From Pedobacter westerhofensis (GTDB taxonomy: Bacteria; Bacteroidota; Bacteroidia; Sphingobacteriales; Sphingobacteriaceae), in contig NZ_FXTN01000008.1 of assembly GCF_900182595.1 (NCBI RefSeq), positions 1 to 64,000 of the forward strand: a stretch of DNA of 64,000 nucleotides, in the 5' to 3' direction. Shown here piece by piece: positions 1-8,373 of this stretch. The notes under the pieces were generated by a model. That model was not told the origin of the DNA. It worked only from the letters and a program-made list of their open reading frames with translations, and did no database searches. A program made the translations under genes and the position numbers. The stretch's first letter is position 1; the number at the start of each line of letters is the position of its first letter.

Positions 1-95
1 GGTCACTTTACACCGAAATGAGGGGGTCAATTTAGAGCGGAATGAAGCGTCAGTTTAATTGCGGAATGAAGAGGTCAGTTTTGGCGAAACTCCCA
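1..95. repeat. End of an IS21-type element: four tandem terminal repeats
   Basis: Four related 21-23 bp units start at 1, 25, 48 and 73, roughly every 24 bp. The first three share the pattern GGTCAnTTTAnanCGGAATGA. The last runs into GGCGAAACTCCCA and stops at a terminal CA at 94-95. IS21-family ends are known to carry several such repeats bound by IstA. The body of the element would lie to the left, outside the window. Family assignment is inference; the repeat itself is seen directly. Confidence 0.6.
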
Positions 96-160
96 TACAA
101 CTTTTCCAGTTTCATAAGTGTATTGAGTAAAAACCAGTTGGAATGATTATCATACCATTA

Positions 161-196
161 ATTGCTGAATCAGGGACCAATTTTCGAAACTCCCGG
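161..196. repeat. Second copy of the IS-end motif
   Basis: This 36 bp stretch resembles 57-95 and 888-925. All three read ATTGC, then GAAT, then AG-rich, then CCA/TCA, and end in GAAACTCCC. They lie in the same orientation, as if each marked the right-hand end of a related insertion sequence. The stop codon region of the neighbouring minus-strand gene lies inside this copy. Confidence 0.5.
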
Positions 197-820
197 CTTT
201 GTTGATTTATCCAGAATACCTGCTGCCAAACATGCTTTTGTTGAAAAGTTCAAACTCTTCTTTAAGTTTAGCAAAACTTCTTTTTGGTCATCAAAAAGCA
301 TATCCTCTGAAATTATGGTTTTCATAACATTTATAGCTCCCAGCTTTTCCCCGAAACAGAAACCTTCAGAATTTACACATGCAAAACTGATGTCCGTACC
401 GCTCATTTCCGCTTCAAAAATGTTATATAAAACCTGATACTTTTCATCTGTTGGAGCTGCAACCAAACCCCAGCCGTTTCTATGCAGATAAAGTCTGATG
501 ATATCCTCATTAGAAGAGCCCATATCTTTTACTATTCGATCCCTGTATCTTTTAAAAAAATGTGGTGGATAAATGGTCGTCATATTCTTATCTATACCTA
601 ACGTTGCAAGATAATTACCATCCTGCCTGTTGTAAATCGCACAAATACCAATCAGGGGTTTTGCCCAGTCACCCCGTTTTGATGCATGTAGATTAACTAC
701 AAAAAGATTCTTCTTAAACCTTGTTCGGCAATCGTATGTGTGATAAACAGGATAATTGCGATATTCCAACAGCTCTTCAATTCTGTACTTTTTTATACCT
801 GTAGTTGGTTTAGATTTCAT
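170..820 (-). CDS. Hypothetical protein, C-terminus reads into an IS end
   Basis: A 216-residue soluble protein with no family that I recognise. It is basic at the N-terminus (KSKPTTGIKKYR) and has mixed alpha/beta-like composition with several Trp, Tyr and Cys residues, and no signal peptide or membrane segment. The last nine or so codons (KPGVSKIGP) are encoded by the IS-end-like motif at 161-196. The native C-terminus was therefore probably lost to an insertion and replaced by this tail. It lies between two copies of that motif, so it may be a passenger of an older insertion. Function unknown. Confidence 0.55.
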   Translation of the reverse strand: MKSKPTTGIKKYRIEELLEYRNYPVYHTYDCRTRFKKNLFVVNLHASKRGDWAKPLIGICAIYNRQDGNYLATLGIDKNMTTIYPPHFFKRYRDRIVKDMGSSNEDIIRLYLHRNGWGLVAAPTDEKYQVLYNIFEAEMSGTDISFACVNSEGFCFGEKLGAINVMKTIISEDMLFDDQKEVLLNLKKSLNFSTKACLAAGILDKSTKPGVSKIGP

Positions 821-887
821 AATAAATGGGTTTTTTAAAACCTCCGCTCAAATGGTAATTCAATTACATCGAAACTTTCCGATAGTT

Positions 888-925
888 ATTGCGAATTGAG
901 TGGCCACCATCTTTGAAACTCCCGG
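888..925. repeat. Third copy of the IS-end motif
   Basis: Reads ATTGC-GAATTGAG, then TGGCCACC, and ends GAAACTCCCGG. It matches 161-196 closely and 57-95 more loosely. It abuts the left end of the istA/istB element; the octamer GTGGCCAC, a perfect palindrome, occurs here at 900-907 and again at 937-944. Confidence 0.5.
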
Positions 926-961
926 ACTTTGGTCTAGTGGCCACTTTTATCGCTTCATTAT

Positions 962-1717
962 TTATTCATACGCATTATCTTCCATCTTTTTAGGACGGGT
1001 CTTTCTCATGGATTCTCCGGTGGCGTCAATTCTATGCGCATTATGAACTATCCTGTCAAGCACCGCATCTGCAATGGTCTTTTCGCCGATTATATTATAC
1101 CACTCTTTTACCGGAAGTTGTGAAGTAATGATCAGGGACATCTTGTCGTGTCTGTCCTCAATGATGTCCATCAACATTGCTCTGGATGTGGCGTCCAATG
1201 GATGCAAGCCGAAATCGTCCAGGATAAGCAGTTCAGCTTTTTCAATTCTGGTCATCTCTTTGATGTAACTGTTGTCTGCCTTAGCCTGTTTTAACTTTGT
1301 GAAAAGCTTGGGTGTACTCCAGTACAATACTTTATACTCTTTAGCGCAAGCCTGATAGCCTAATGCCGATGCGATATAGCTCTTGCCGATCCCGGTAGGC
1401 CCGGTGATCAATACATCTTCATGCTTTTCAATGAACGTGCATTCAGCAAGCCTCATGATCTGATTACGGTCGATGCTCCGGTCACGGTGAAAGTTGATGT
1501 CCTCTATCGACCCCTTATACCGGAATTTTGCCGCATCTATTAGCCTGTTGATCCTGCGGTTAACACGATCTTCGTATTCTGCTTCCACCAAATCAGCCAA
1601 AAATTCATCAGGGGTATATCGCTCTGTATTACCAGTGTCCAGGTGGGTTTTAAAGGTGTGGAACATGCCAAAGAATTTCATTTCTCTGAGCTTATCTAAA
1701 GTGTCTGAATTGTTCAT
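962..1717 (-). CDS. istB: IS21 family helper ATPase IstB
   Basis: A 251-residue AAA+ ATPase that assists the IstA transposase in target selection and strand transfer. The P-loop GPTGIGKS lies near residue 105 and the Walker B LLILDDFG near residue 165. A basic helical N-terminal segment precedes them, as in the family, and the length is typical. It lies 14 bp after istA on the same strand and is presumably translated from the same mRNA. It is apparently intact. Confidence 0.93.
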   Translation of the reverse strand: MNNSDTLDKLREMKFFGMFHTFKTHLDTGNTERYTPDEFLADLVEAEYEDRVNRRINRLIDAAKFRYKGSIEDINFHRDRSIDRNQIMRLAECTFIEKHEDVLITGPTGIGKSYIASALGYQACAKEYKVLYWSTPKLFTKLKQAKADNSYIKEMTRIEKAELLILDDFGLHPLDATSRAMLMDIIEDRHDKMSLIITSQLPVKEWYNIIGEKTIADAVLDRIVHNAHRIDATGESMRKTRPKKMEDNAYE

Positions 1718-1731
1718 AATAATCTTTAAGT

Positions 1732-3291
1732 CTATTTGTAATATTTTTCACCTCTGATGTTCTTATGGCTAGGCATTGGGAGTTCACCAGCGAATGGGTT
1801 TTCACGATAACTATCCATGTTTTTCTCCAAAATGGATTGGATAGATTTAAACTTAGTGTGTACACCAAAGTCCATTGCCCTCCGACAAGCACCAGCCAGG
1901 CGTTCGGGGCCGAACTTTTTTTCCAGACTCAACACACCCTCACATGACCGATTGATTTGATCAACATGTCTGTTACTTTCCAGCATCACTGCAATAACTG
2001 CCCTCACATCTTCATGGATGGCAGCAGCCCGTTCTAAGTATCTTTCTGGTGAGCGTTCTGTGGAGTACTGGTGACGTTGGCTCAGGTGATTTTTGTTGGT
2101 GGTATAGGCGTATTTTGTTTTGTCCCGTTTATGAACTGCGATCCGTTCGTTTTTGAAAAATATTTCAACAGTTGAAACGGTATACAGGATTTTTACTTTA
2201 GAATGTACAAAGCGAAACGGCACACTGTAGTAATGTTTATCCTGCCCTAGATAGGCATGACCATCGGTCTTAACTTTCGACCAGACCTGATCCTTCATTT
2301 CAAAACGATCCACCGGAAGCGCTTTAAGTTCTTTCCGTTCGATCTCCTCAAACTGCATTCTACGGCTGTAATCACGTCCCTTAAGCAAAAGGTTATTGTG
2401 AATTTCCAGGTTTTCCCAAATGGCTTTGTTCAATTCGATAAGGGAGTGATGGACTTTCTGTTTAACAGGGAGATAAATCCGGGTATACATAATCCGGACA
2501 GCTCCTTCTACAAGCGCCTTATCTCTTGGTTTATAGGCTCTGGCAGGCAGCACGCAAGTATCGTAATGTTGGGCAAAAGACTCAAAGGTCTGATTTAGGG
2601 TCGGTTCGTAACGATGGCTCTTGATGACAGCCGCCTTCAGATTATCCGGCACGATGGCTGAGGGGACTCCGCCGATATAGTGCAGCGTATTTTCGCAGGC
2701 TTTAACAAAATCCTCTTTTTGCTGACTGGCAACCGCTTCAATATAAGTAAGCTGACTTGCGCCTAAGATCGCCACGAAAACCTCGACGTCAATCACTTCA
2801 CCGGTTTCTTTGTCGGTATAGCTTAACTTTTTACCTGCAAAATCAACAAATAATTTATCTCCTACTTTGTGCGTCTGGTGCATGGTGGGACTGACCTTTT
2901 CTTGCCACAATCCGAAGTAGTAGCAGAACTGCGTATATCTATAGCCGTCCGGGAATTCCCTTATGTACTCTTCATGAAGGGTAGTTCTGGTAACACCGGT
3001 ACGCTTCAACTCTTTTTCCATTTTAGGAAAGCAGCGTACCAAGGCCTCCATCCGACGATTCTTTAATTTAGGTTTTTCTTTAATCTCTCCAAACAGATCG
3101 TTCAGTTCATCGTCATCGAGGTTATCAACGTCTTTAATGGGATAATTGCTAGCCTCAAATGCTGCGATATATTTTTTTACGGTATTGCGGGATATTTCGA
3201 CATAGTCAGCAATCCTCTGCTTTCCCTTCCCCTGGTCATATAACCTTAGAATTTGTCTAATTTTATTCATGCTTATAGTGGTATTAGCCAT
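1732..3291 (-). CDS. istA: IS21 family transposase IstA
   Basis: A 519-residue DDE transposase. The N-terminal HTH (about residues 7-45, KIRQILRLYDQGKGKQRIA) binds the element ends. The catalytic core shows the first Asp in LFVDFAG, the second in IVPDNLK and the Glu in KALVEGAV. A C-terminal Mu-transposase-like beta domain follows. The length is normal and there are no interruptions. The ATG start at 3291 is followed directly by the HTH. Transcription runs through istA into istB. Confidence 0.94.
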   Translation of the reverse strand: MANTTISMNKIRQILRLYDQGKGKQRIADYVEISRNTVKKYIAAFEASNYPIKDVDNLDDDELNDLFGEIKEKPKLKNRRMEALVRCFPKMEKELKRTGVTRTTLHEEYIREFPDGYRYTQFCYYFGLWQEKVSPTMHQTHKVGDKLFVDFAGKKLSYTDKETGEVIDVEVFVAILGASQLTYIEAVASQQKEDFVKACENTLHYIGGVPSAIVPDNLKAAVIKSHRYEPTLNQTFESFAQHYDTCVLPARAYKPRDKALVEGAVRIMYTRIYLPVKQKVHHSLIELNKAIWENLEIHNNLLLKGRDYSRRMQFEEIERKELKALPVDRFEMKDQVWSKVKTDGHAYLGQDKHYYSVPFRFVHSKVKILYTVSTVEIFFKNERIAVHKRDKTKYAYTTNKNHLSQRHQYSTERSPERYLERAAAIHEDVRAVIAVMLESNRHVDQINRSCEGVLSLEKKFGPERLAGACRRAMDFGVHTKFKSIQSILEKNMDSYRENPFAGELPMPSHKNIRGEKYYK

Positions 3292-3943
3292 TTAATTGAA
3301 TGATTAATAAATCCCCAAACATGGATAGCCTGCTTAGCATGAAGCAAAGGATTGAAAATATTCATCTATTTGAACTGGATATTACTAGCCTAATCGACCA
3401 TTATCCCTTCAAGAAAAAAACTATTCTCTATCGCTCGCCCAGACTATTTTAACACTTATTCTGAAACTTTGAGGTCTCTCTGGCAGGAAAAATCCGTGCT
3501 AAATCTGCGGCTACACCATAAGAATGGAGTATCATAATGTTAATTCTGGCACGCTGATTTTGCCCAACATCAAATCCGGGTGACGTAATAGTACAACCTG
3601 AATTAAAAATACTCGGTCAAATTGCGGCGAACCCCAATCAAATTGGGTAAACATCCTGTTATCTGATAATTAGATTATATCAACACAATCCCGGTGACTT
3701 TGTCAGTACTCCCGGTAGGAAAAATTGTGTTCAATCAATGGCTGCACTGGTGACATGCAGTAAATAACATTTTTAACAAGCACAAATATATGTATTGTAT
3801 GGAAACCTCCAAATCTAAATTAAAAAGCTATCGTGGGAGGCGCGTTAAAGTAGCTGATCTATCATCAATCCCGAATCTGTGTAGCCTGCACTTGAAATAG
3901 ATAAGTATTAGTCATTTGAAACTGCACATGCTTATATTGGTTA
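3292..3943. other. Gene-poor stretch beside the IS element
   Basis: This 650 bp region contains the right end of the IS (to about 3715). Two very short plus-strand frames look faintly coding: 3321-3452 (43 codons, starting MDSLLSMKQRIENIH) and 3799-3903 (starting METSKSKLKSYRGRR). Neither has a recognisable family. They may be gene scraps left by insertion events. Nothing else can be supported here. Confidence 0.4.
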
Positions 3944-4648
3944 TTAAATATCAATTTCATGAAAATAAGTCATAGTATGTAAAACGTCAATATAGGTTAT
4001 CGAATTGGAGGTAAAGCGGATGGGTTCAGGTTCCGGCACCTGGGTATGTCCTACCACCTAATGGTAACCAGTAAGCATATCAAGCATTGTTTCCTTACGA
4101 TCAGTCCAAATCGGGCTACCAAGCCCCAAGTCCCCTGATTCGCCCCTGTGTATCCCCTCGCTGTACAACATGTACCGCTGCTGAGGGGTTCCTATCGCCT
4201 CAACCTTGTTAATTAGGTCGGCAATAGAATCATTATCATCCCTGATCTAGCTGATGATGGGTGATTTTAAAAACTCCCGATACCAGGAGGCAGAAATCCC
4301 TGCGTGGGTAAAAATATAATTCCCCCGCTGGTAAGCCATTTGGAAGCAATCTCGGTTCTGATTCAACAATTCGGTTTACTGCCTCTGCATGCCAGCAGGG
4401 AAACCTTTGATCTGATACCTGGGGAAATGCAGATATTGGACTTCGTGATTGCCCAGGAGCAGAATAACCCTATTCCAATACTTGCGTTTGAGTTTGATGA
4501 TCGCCATCAGGTTGTTATAAATAGCGTTATCTTCTTCAGTAAAAGAATCTACATAATCACCTAAAAACACCACCTTGTCAAACTGCTTAAAGTCAATATC
4601 CTGCCAGGAATTGCGGCCATGTAAATCCGGAATAATAATATGCTTCAT
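3944..4648 (-). pseudogene. Metallophosphoesterase pseudogene with three in-frame stops
   Basis: One continuous frame of 235 codons encodes a calcineurin-like phosphoesterase. Metal-site motifs appear in order: DLHG near codon 8, GDYVDS near 30, GNHE near 66, THAGIS near 112 and VVGHTQ near 200. The frame is broken by TAA at 4376-4378, TAG at 4247-4249 and TAG at 4058-4060, but no frameshift is present. Each stop could be a single C-to-T change of a Gln codon; for example the last stands just before VVGHTQ. Only the first 90 residues, with part of the active site, could be made. It lies beside another decayed gene, so decay is the simplest reading. Confidence 0.85.
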
Positions 4649-4708
4649 CTTTTCATAAGCGTATTTTATATTTTGTAAGATAAAAAAGCCTCAACGGTTT
4701 TTACGAAC

Positions 4709-5742
4709 TTAGTTCTCTCCGCTTTTTAGTTCGTTTTCTATTTCTTCTATTGTAGGGAGACTACTTTTCAGGTTGTCAGGAAGTGTTTCGGTAATCTCAA
4801 ATTCGCTCACGCCCATTGGTCTATTAATGTCTCTAAGCGCAAATTCCGCTTCTATGTTGTTTTTATCTCTGCAAAGCAAGATACCAATGGTCGGATTGTC
4901 ATCAGCTTGTTTTATTAAGCTATCAACAGCCGATAGATAGAAATTTAATTTCCCAACATACTCCGGAATAAACGCAGTATTTTTGATTTCTACAACGGTA
5001 TAACATTTTAAACGGGTATGGTAAAACAACAAATCGAGGTAATAGTCGGACTCACCGACTACCAAATGGTATTGCCTGCCTATGAATGCAAATCCCTTTC
5101 CAAGCTCGAGCAAAAATTTAGTGATGTGCTGGACTAGTTGATCTTCGATGTCTTTCTCTTTGTACGGTTTAGTCATTGTCATAAAGTCAAAGACATATGG
5201 ATCTTTAAGGGTTTGTTGTGCCAAATCAGAGACAGGATCGGGTAATGTATGTTTGAAATTTGTAATAGCTTTTCCGGTTCGCACATACAAATTTGTCTTT
5301 ACTTGCAATGCCAAGACTTCACGACTCCAATTATTTTCAATAGTTTGACCGATATAGAACATGGCTTCGGTTATATCTTTTGACTTGGTGAAAATTAGTA
5401 TGTTATGTCCTCAGGGAATCTGTAGTATTACATGGTTGTCTAATTGGTCAACAAGCTGTTGACCAATTGCAGGTTGATAATAACTATAAAATCTTTTGCA
5501 GTATTTAAGATTTGGTATAGGATAATCCTCTCATGTTCGGAAAATCAACCTTTAAGTCTTTAGCTACCTGCTCAATAAGTTTATCCCCCCCATTGAACTT
5601 CCTTTTCACTAATCATTTTACCTAGCTCCCAATAGAAACGTATTAAAGCTGCGTTAATGGTGATTGCGGCTTTCATTTGCGAGGAACGAATTTTCGACTT
5701 TAGCTCACTGAGACAGATTTTATATTCTTGAGGTTTATCCAT
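4709..5742 (-). pseudogene. DUF1016 / PDDEXK nuclease gene (YhcG-like), frameshifted
   Basis: The DUF1016 family has an N-terminal helical domain and a C-terminal PDDEXK-type nuclease domain. The N-terminus begins at 5742 (MDKPQEYKICLSELKSKI) with FYWELGKMISEKE. An extra G in the G7 run at 5585-5591 shifts the frame to a stop. The next piece (DKLIEQVAKDLKVDFPNMRG) ends at a second one-base insertion near 5510-5513. The third piece reads through NLKYCKRFY to a TGA at 5411-5413, where the family has Trp (IPWGHN). From 5362 a clean frame of 217 codons carries the nuclease domain (DLLFYHTRL, VVEIKN). A fragment could be made from MFYIGQ at 5362, but the full protein cannot. Confidence 0.85.
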
Positions 5743-5809
5743 TGTTAAACTGCTTTTAAATTCTGTATAGACATCCTCTTCATTCGTGTTTTACTGTTCT
5801 ATGATAATA

Positions 5810-5949
5810 CATTATTCAAGAAACTGCCAATAACCAACACAGAAGAGTTGTTTCCGCATTAACATACAAGGCTACTTTCTGTCTCGCATCTTCAATTAAG
5901 TGGATTACACCTTTAAGTATATTATTTACATGTAATTCAGGTTTTCCAT
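5810..5949 (-). pseudogene. N-terminal scrap of a second DUF1016 gene
   Basis: Reading the minus strand from an ATG at 5949 gives MENLNYM and a stop. A shift of frame then gives ILKGVIHLIEDARQKVALYV and NAETTLLCW, which is the opening helix pair of DUF1016 proteins. The frame then breaks again. It resembles the start of the adjacent DUF1016 pseudogene family but is a different sequence, so it is a paralogous remnant rather than the missing start of that gene. Confidence 0.55.
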
Positions 5950-6064
5950 AGGGAGTTTAATATAGGCGAGTGTCAGTAATTACCGTCGCCAAAATTAATT
6001 AAAGTTCACTGTATAACCACAAAGCCATTGTGTTCAACGCCTTTACATGTTTAAAAGTATTTGG

Positions 6065-6715
6065 CTATACCGTTGAATACACAAATCTCCGCATTTCGTT
6101 CTTGCCGATGGTAATTTTTGTACTACTGCTTTTGTTAATATTCTTTATAGCCTCCTCTATAAATGTAGGTTTGAGATGCCCTTTAAAATGCTCAATACAT
6201 TTTCTAAAAATTTCCAGACCAGTTTTAGGGGTTAAAAAATAATCAGTTTCCTGCAAACTAGAAATATACTCCTGGACTTTCTCAGAGGAAGTATTACATT
6301 TTGGAAGAATTTGTGTATCCTTTGCCAGTTCTGTAAAAGAATGAAGAAGAACATACCGTCCAGAAACATCCTCCTTAAAAATCTCATACGAGTTGGTTCC
6401 CTCACTATTAGCAGTTGCAAGGATATACAGATCATAATTAAGATCAGGTAGTGTCAAGTACATGACCTGATCTAAAGAACAATCAAAAATATGTTGCAGA
6501 TAATTGGTTTCTTTTGCTTTATATATTAGTTTATGTAACGGGTTCTCTACGTCTCTAACATACAATGCTCTAAAACCGAGCAAAAAGGATAAATCTCTAT
6601 CGGAAAAACCCTTGGACACACGCAGATCCTTTACTTTATAACTCTTTTCAAAATCGATCGCAGTCCGCCCAAAGTAATGGGCAGATTGATTCTTTGCTAC
6701 CTGTGGGTGATCCAT
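6065..6715 (-). CDS. HTH-like protein of unknown function
   Basis: A 216-residue soluble protein. The segment at about residues 27-57 (KVKDLRVSKGFSDRDLSFLL, then GFRALYVRDVEN) looks like a divergent XRE-type helix-turn-helix. The remaining 150 residues match no family I recognise. It lies 29 bp downstream of another HTH gene on the same strand and is probably co-transcribed. The pair sits between decayed nuclease genes and the sigma factor leader, so it belongs to the accessory region. A regulatory or toxin-antitoxin-like role is possible but unsupported. Confidence 0.6.
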   Translation of the reverse strand: MDHPQVAKNQSAHYFGRTAIDFEKSYKVKDLRVSKGFSDRDLSFLLGFRALYVRDVENPLHKLIYKAKETNYLQHIFDCSLDQVMYLTLPDLNYDLYILATANSEGTNSYEIFKEDVSGRYVLLHSFTELAKDTQILPKCNTSSEKVQEYISSLQETDYFLTPKTGLEIFRKCIEHFKGHLKPTFIEEAIKNINKSSSTKITIGKNEMRRFVYSTV

Positions 6716-6744
6716 AATTGCGAATTAACAAAATTCTAAATCAA

Positions 6745-7329
6745 TTAGCCATTAAATTTAGCCTTTTGATAAGTAACATCAGCGGGAGGTGGTGTTTTAA
6801 CGATAATCCCTATTGATGTGGCTCGGTCTAATGGAGAAACAAAATCTGTTGTTTGCCAGGTTTTATTAAATCGTCTATTCGCTTCATCCGTAATTTCTTT
6901 TGTGGTTCGAGGTAAATTCAAAAAATCACCATCTTCCAGCATGTTATATAGTGCACCCGTCGGATATAAATCCTTTTCGATTGTTTCAATTTTCTTTACC
7001 ACTAACTTATCTTCGACTTTAGCACTAGGATAGAAATCAGCCATAGTATACACTGTTTTTATCTGATTCCTATTATCAGGGATTAGATCAAACTCCGTTT
7101 GTCTGATCTCAGCAACTCTACTAAACTTTTTTGTTAATATATGTAACTGCGAGTCCGTATATGCAGCACTACTAGTTTCTGTTTCAATTGTTCCAACTAG
7201 ATTAGCATTTGAGCCTGGATTAATCATTTGAGAAACCTCACGCTGAGATAATCCCAACTCCATCCGAATTTGGCGAATCTTATTTATTATATAAAGTACA
7301 ACTGCCGATATATAAACTGCTTTGCTCAT
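6745..7329 (-). CDS. XRE-type HTH protein of unknown function
   Basis: A 194-residue protein. An XRE helix-turn-helix spans about residues 16-50 (NKIRQIRMELGLSQREVSQM). A C-terminal half of unknown type follows, with YPTGALYNMLEDGDF and a Pro-rich tail. The ATG at 7329 is preferred over an upstream TTG because it lies within a palindrome likely to act as an operator. It is the first gene of a two-gene unit with the HTH-like protein downstream. Self-repression through the palindrome is an inference. Confidence 0.65.
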   Translation of the reverse strand: MSKAVYISAVVLYIINKIRQIRMELGLSQREVSQMINPGSNANLVGTIETETSSAAYTDSQLHILTKKFSRVAEIRQTEFDLIPDNRNQIKTVYTMADFYPSAKVEDKLVVKKIETIEKDLYPTGALYNMLEDGDFLNLPRTTKEITDEANRRFNKTWQTTDFVSPLDRATSIGIIVKTPPPADVTYQKAKFNG

Positions 7330-7338
7330 TAAGCAAAG
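7320..7338 (-). promoter_or_regulatory. Palindrome over the start codon, putative operator
   Basis: CTTTGCT and AGCAAAG form a perfect 7 bp inverted repeat with a 5-base centre that includes the ATG of the XRE gene. Its position and symmetry suit binding by the dimeric HTH protein it precedes. Inference from sequence only. Confidence 0.4.
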
Positions 7339-7711
7339 TATCAATAGGACATTTTATGCTTTGTCTAAAAAATAATTTTGAATTACATGTATTTTTATTT
7401 AAATTAGCTCTGACAAAGAACGTAACATATTAAAAGAGAGAAAAAAAGAAACTAAATAGAAAATATGCTCCAAATTTTTGGAGTGGTATTAATAAGAGTC
7501 TCGCGTGCGAATTCCGAGTTTTGCTAACGGACGAGGCAATAGGTTAATGCCCATAATTGTTATTTGCGTACTTTAGTACCGCTATAGCAGTATGGGCTCC
7601 TATTGTGTATCGTTCCTAAGGCCCTCGGAAGCCTGCACGACGGTACCTTTAGGGGCCCGCTATAGCTTTTCCCCAAAGGTACTTTGGGACTCGTTACATG
7701 GATAACGAGCG
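7330..7711. other. Divergent intergenic region with a structured leader
   Basis: The first 200 bp are AT-rich and should hold the promoters for the minus-strand HTH pair. The right half (about 7560-7711) is distinctly richer in G+C and full of short repeats. CGCTATAGC occurs twice, near 7579 and 7658, and several hairpins precede the sigma factor ATG. No believable protein is encoded. Confidence 0.55.
7643..7709 (+). promoter_or_regulatory. Set of alternative hairpins before the ECF sigma gene
   Basis: GTACCTTT-A-GGGG (7643-7655) can pair with CCCCAAAGGTAC (7671-7682). The same right arm can instead form CCCAAAG-GTA-CTTTGGG (7672-7688). A third stem, CTCGTTA with TAACGAG (7690-7709), ends two bases before the ATG at 7712. 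The first two are mutually exclusive, the arrangement expected of an attenuator or a switch controlling access to the start codon. What triggers it is unknown. Confidence 0.45.
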
Positions 7712-8287
7712 ATGAATAGTCAACATAAAGCCGAGTACGAACCACTATCTGACACCGATCTTATCGTTCTTTTACGGCATGGCGACCACGCTGCTTTTGC
7801 TGAAATTTATAGGCGTTACTATCCACTTATGCTCAATTTTGCTGTCAGAAAATTGTATGACGAGGACTTATCTAAAGATTTTGTACAGGAATTATTTACC
7901 AACGTTTGGGAAAAGCGGGAGACAATATTAGAATCGGGGAATCTTCGCTCATACCTTTACATATTTATAAGAAGCAGAATACTCAATCACTTCAAAAACC
8001 AAAATGTCCAAGCTAAATATATCGAAGTTTTAAAACAAGCATTTTCTGTTGCTGGATATGCTCAAACAGACTACTTGGCAAGGGAAAGATCGCTGAATGA
8101 ATATATTGACAGACAAATCAAATCCTTACCTGAAAAAATGAGAATAGTGTTCCAAATGAGCAGAACGGAACACCTTTCCCACAAGCATATCGCACAAAAA
8201 TTGAACACTTCCGAAGAAAATGTGTCTAAGCACATTACTCGGGCTTTAAGATCTCTTAAGACTAAACTTACAAGCTGGATATTCTAA
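7712..8287 (+). CDS. ECF sigma factor, FecI-like
   Basis: A 191-residue sigma-70 family RNA polymerase factor of the extracytoplasmic-function type. Region 2 spans about residues 27-95 (FAEIYRRYYPLMLNFAVRKL, DFVQELFTNVWEKRE). Region 4, with its HTH, spans about 130-180 (LPEKMRIVFQMSR, HKHIAQKLNTSEENV). It is followed by a FecR anti-sigma gene and a SusC/SusD pair, the standard layout for a surface-signalling uptake locus in Bacteroidota. It should direct transcription of the locus when the anti-sigma factor is relieved by the SusC receptor. Confidence 0.93.
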   Translation: MNSQHKAEYEPLSDTDLIVLLRHGDHAAFAEIYRRYYPLMLNFAVRKLYDEDLSKDFVQELFTNVWEKRETILESGNLRSYLYIFIRSRILNHFKNQNVQAKYIEVLKQAFSVAGYAQTDYLARERSLNEYIDRQIKSLPEKMRIVFQMSRTEHLSHKHIAQKLNTSEENVSKHITRALRSLKTKLTSWIF

Positions 8288-8373
8288 TTAGATTGAAGAT
8301 GATTTTTTTTCATCTTTAATTGTCCTGTCCTATACATTCCTCGTTGTACAATCTAAAATCAATCCTAAAGGAT

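Larger units (their letters stand above)
926..3715 (-). mobile_element. IS21-family insertion sequence with istA and istB
   Basis: The element contains istA (minus strand) followed by istB 14 bp downstream, the usual IS21 layout. The left boundary is placed in the segment holding AGTGGCCAC at 936-944. The right boundary is placed at 3693-3715, where GGTGACTTTG leads to ACTCCCGG, the same ending as the other IS-end copies. Two weaker related units sit at 3579-3600 and 3614-3635. Both open reading frames look intact, so the element may still be active. The exact ends and target duplication are not resolved. Confidence 0.6.

Noticed and set aside
4266..4281. AAAACTCCCGA as another IS end
   Set aside because: It falls within the phosphoesterase reading frame at a coding position (WYREFLKS), so the match is probably chance.
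3944..4648. Recoding of stops in the phosphoesterase
   Set aside because: Neighbouring genes are broken too, so plain decay is more likely; kept only as a check.
7560..7745. 61-codon minus-strand frame over the sigma factor leader
   Set aside because: It overlaps the hairpins and the sigma gene start and has no protein-like pattern.
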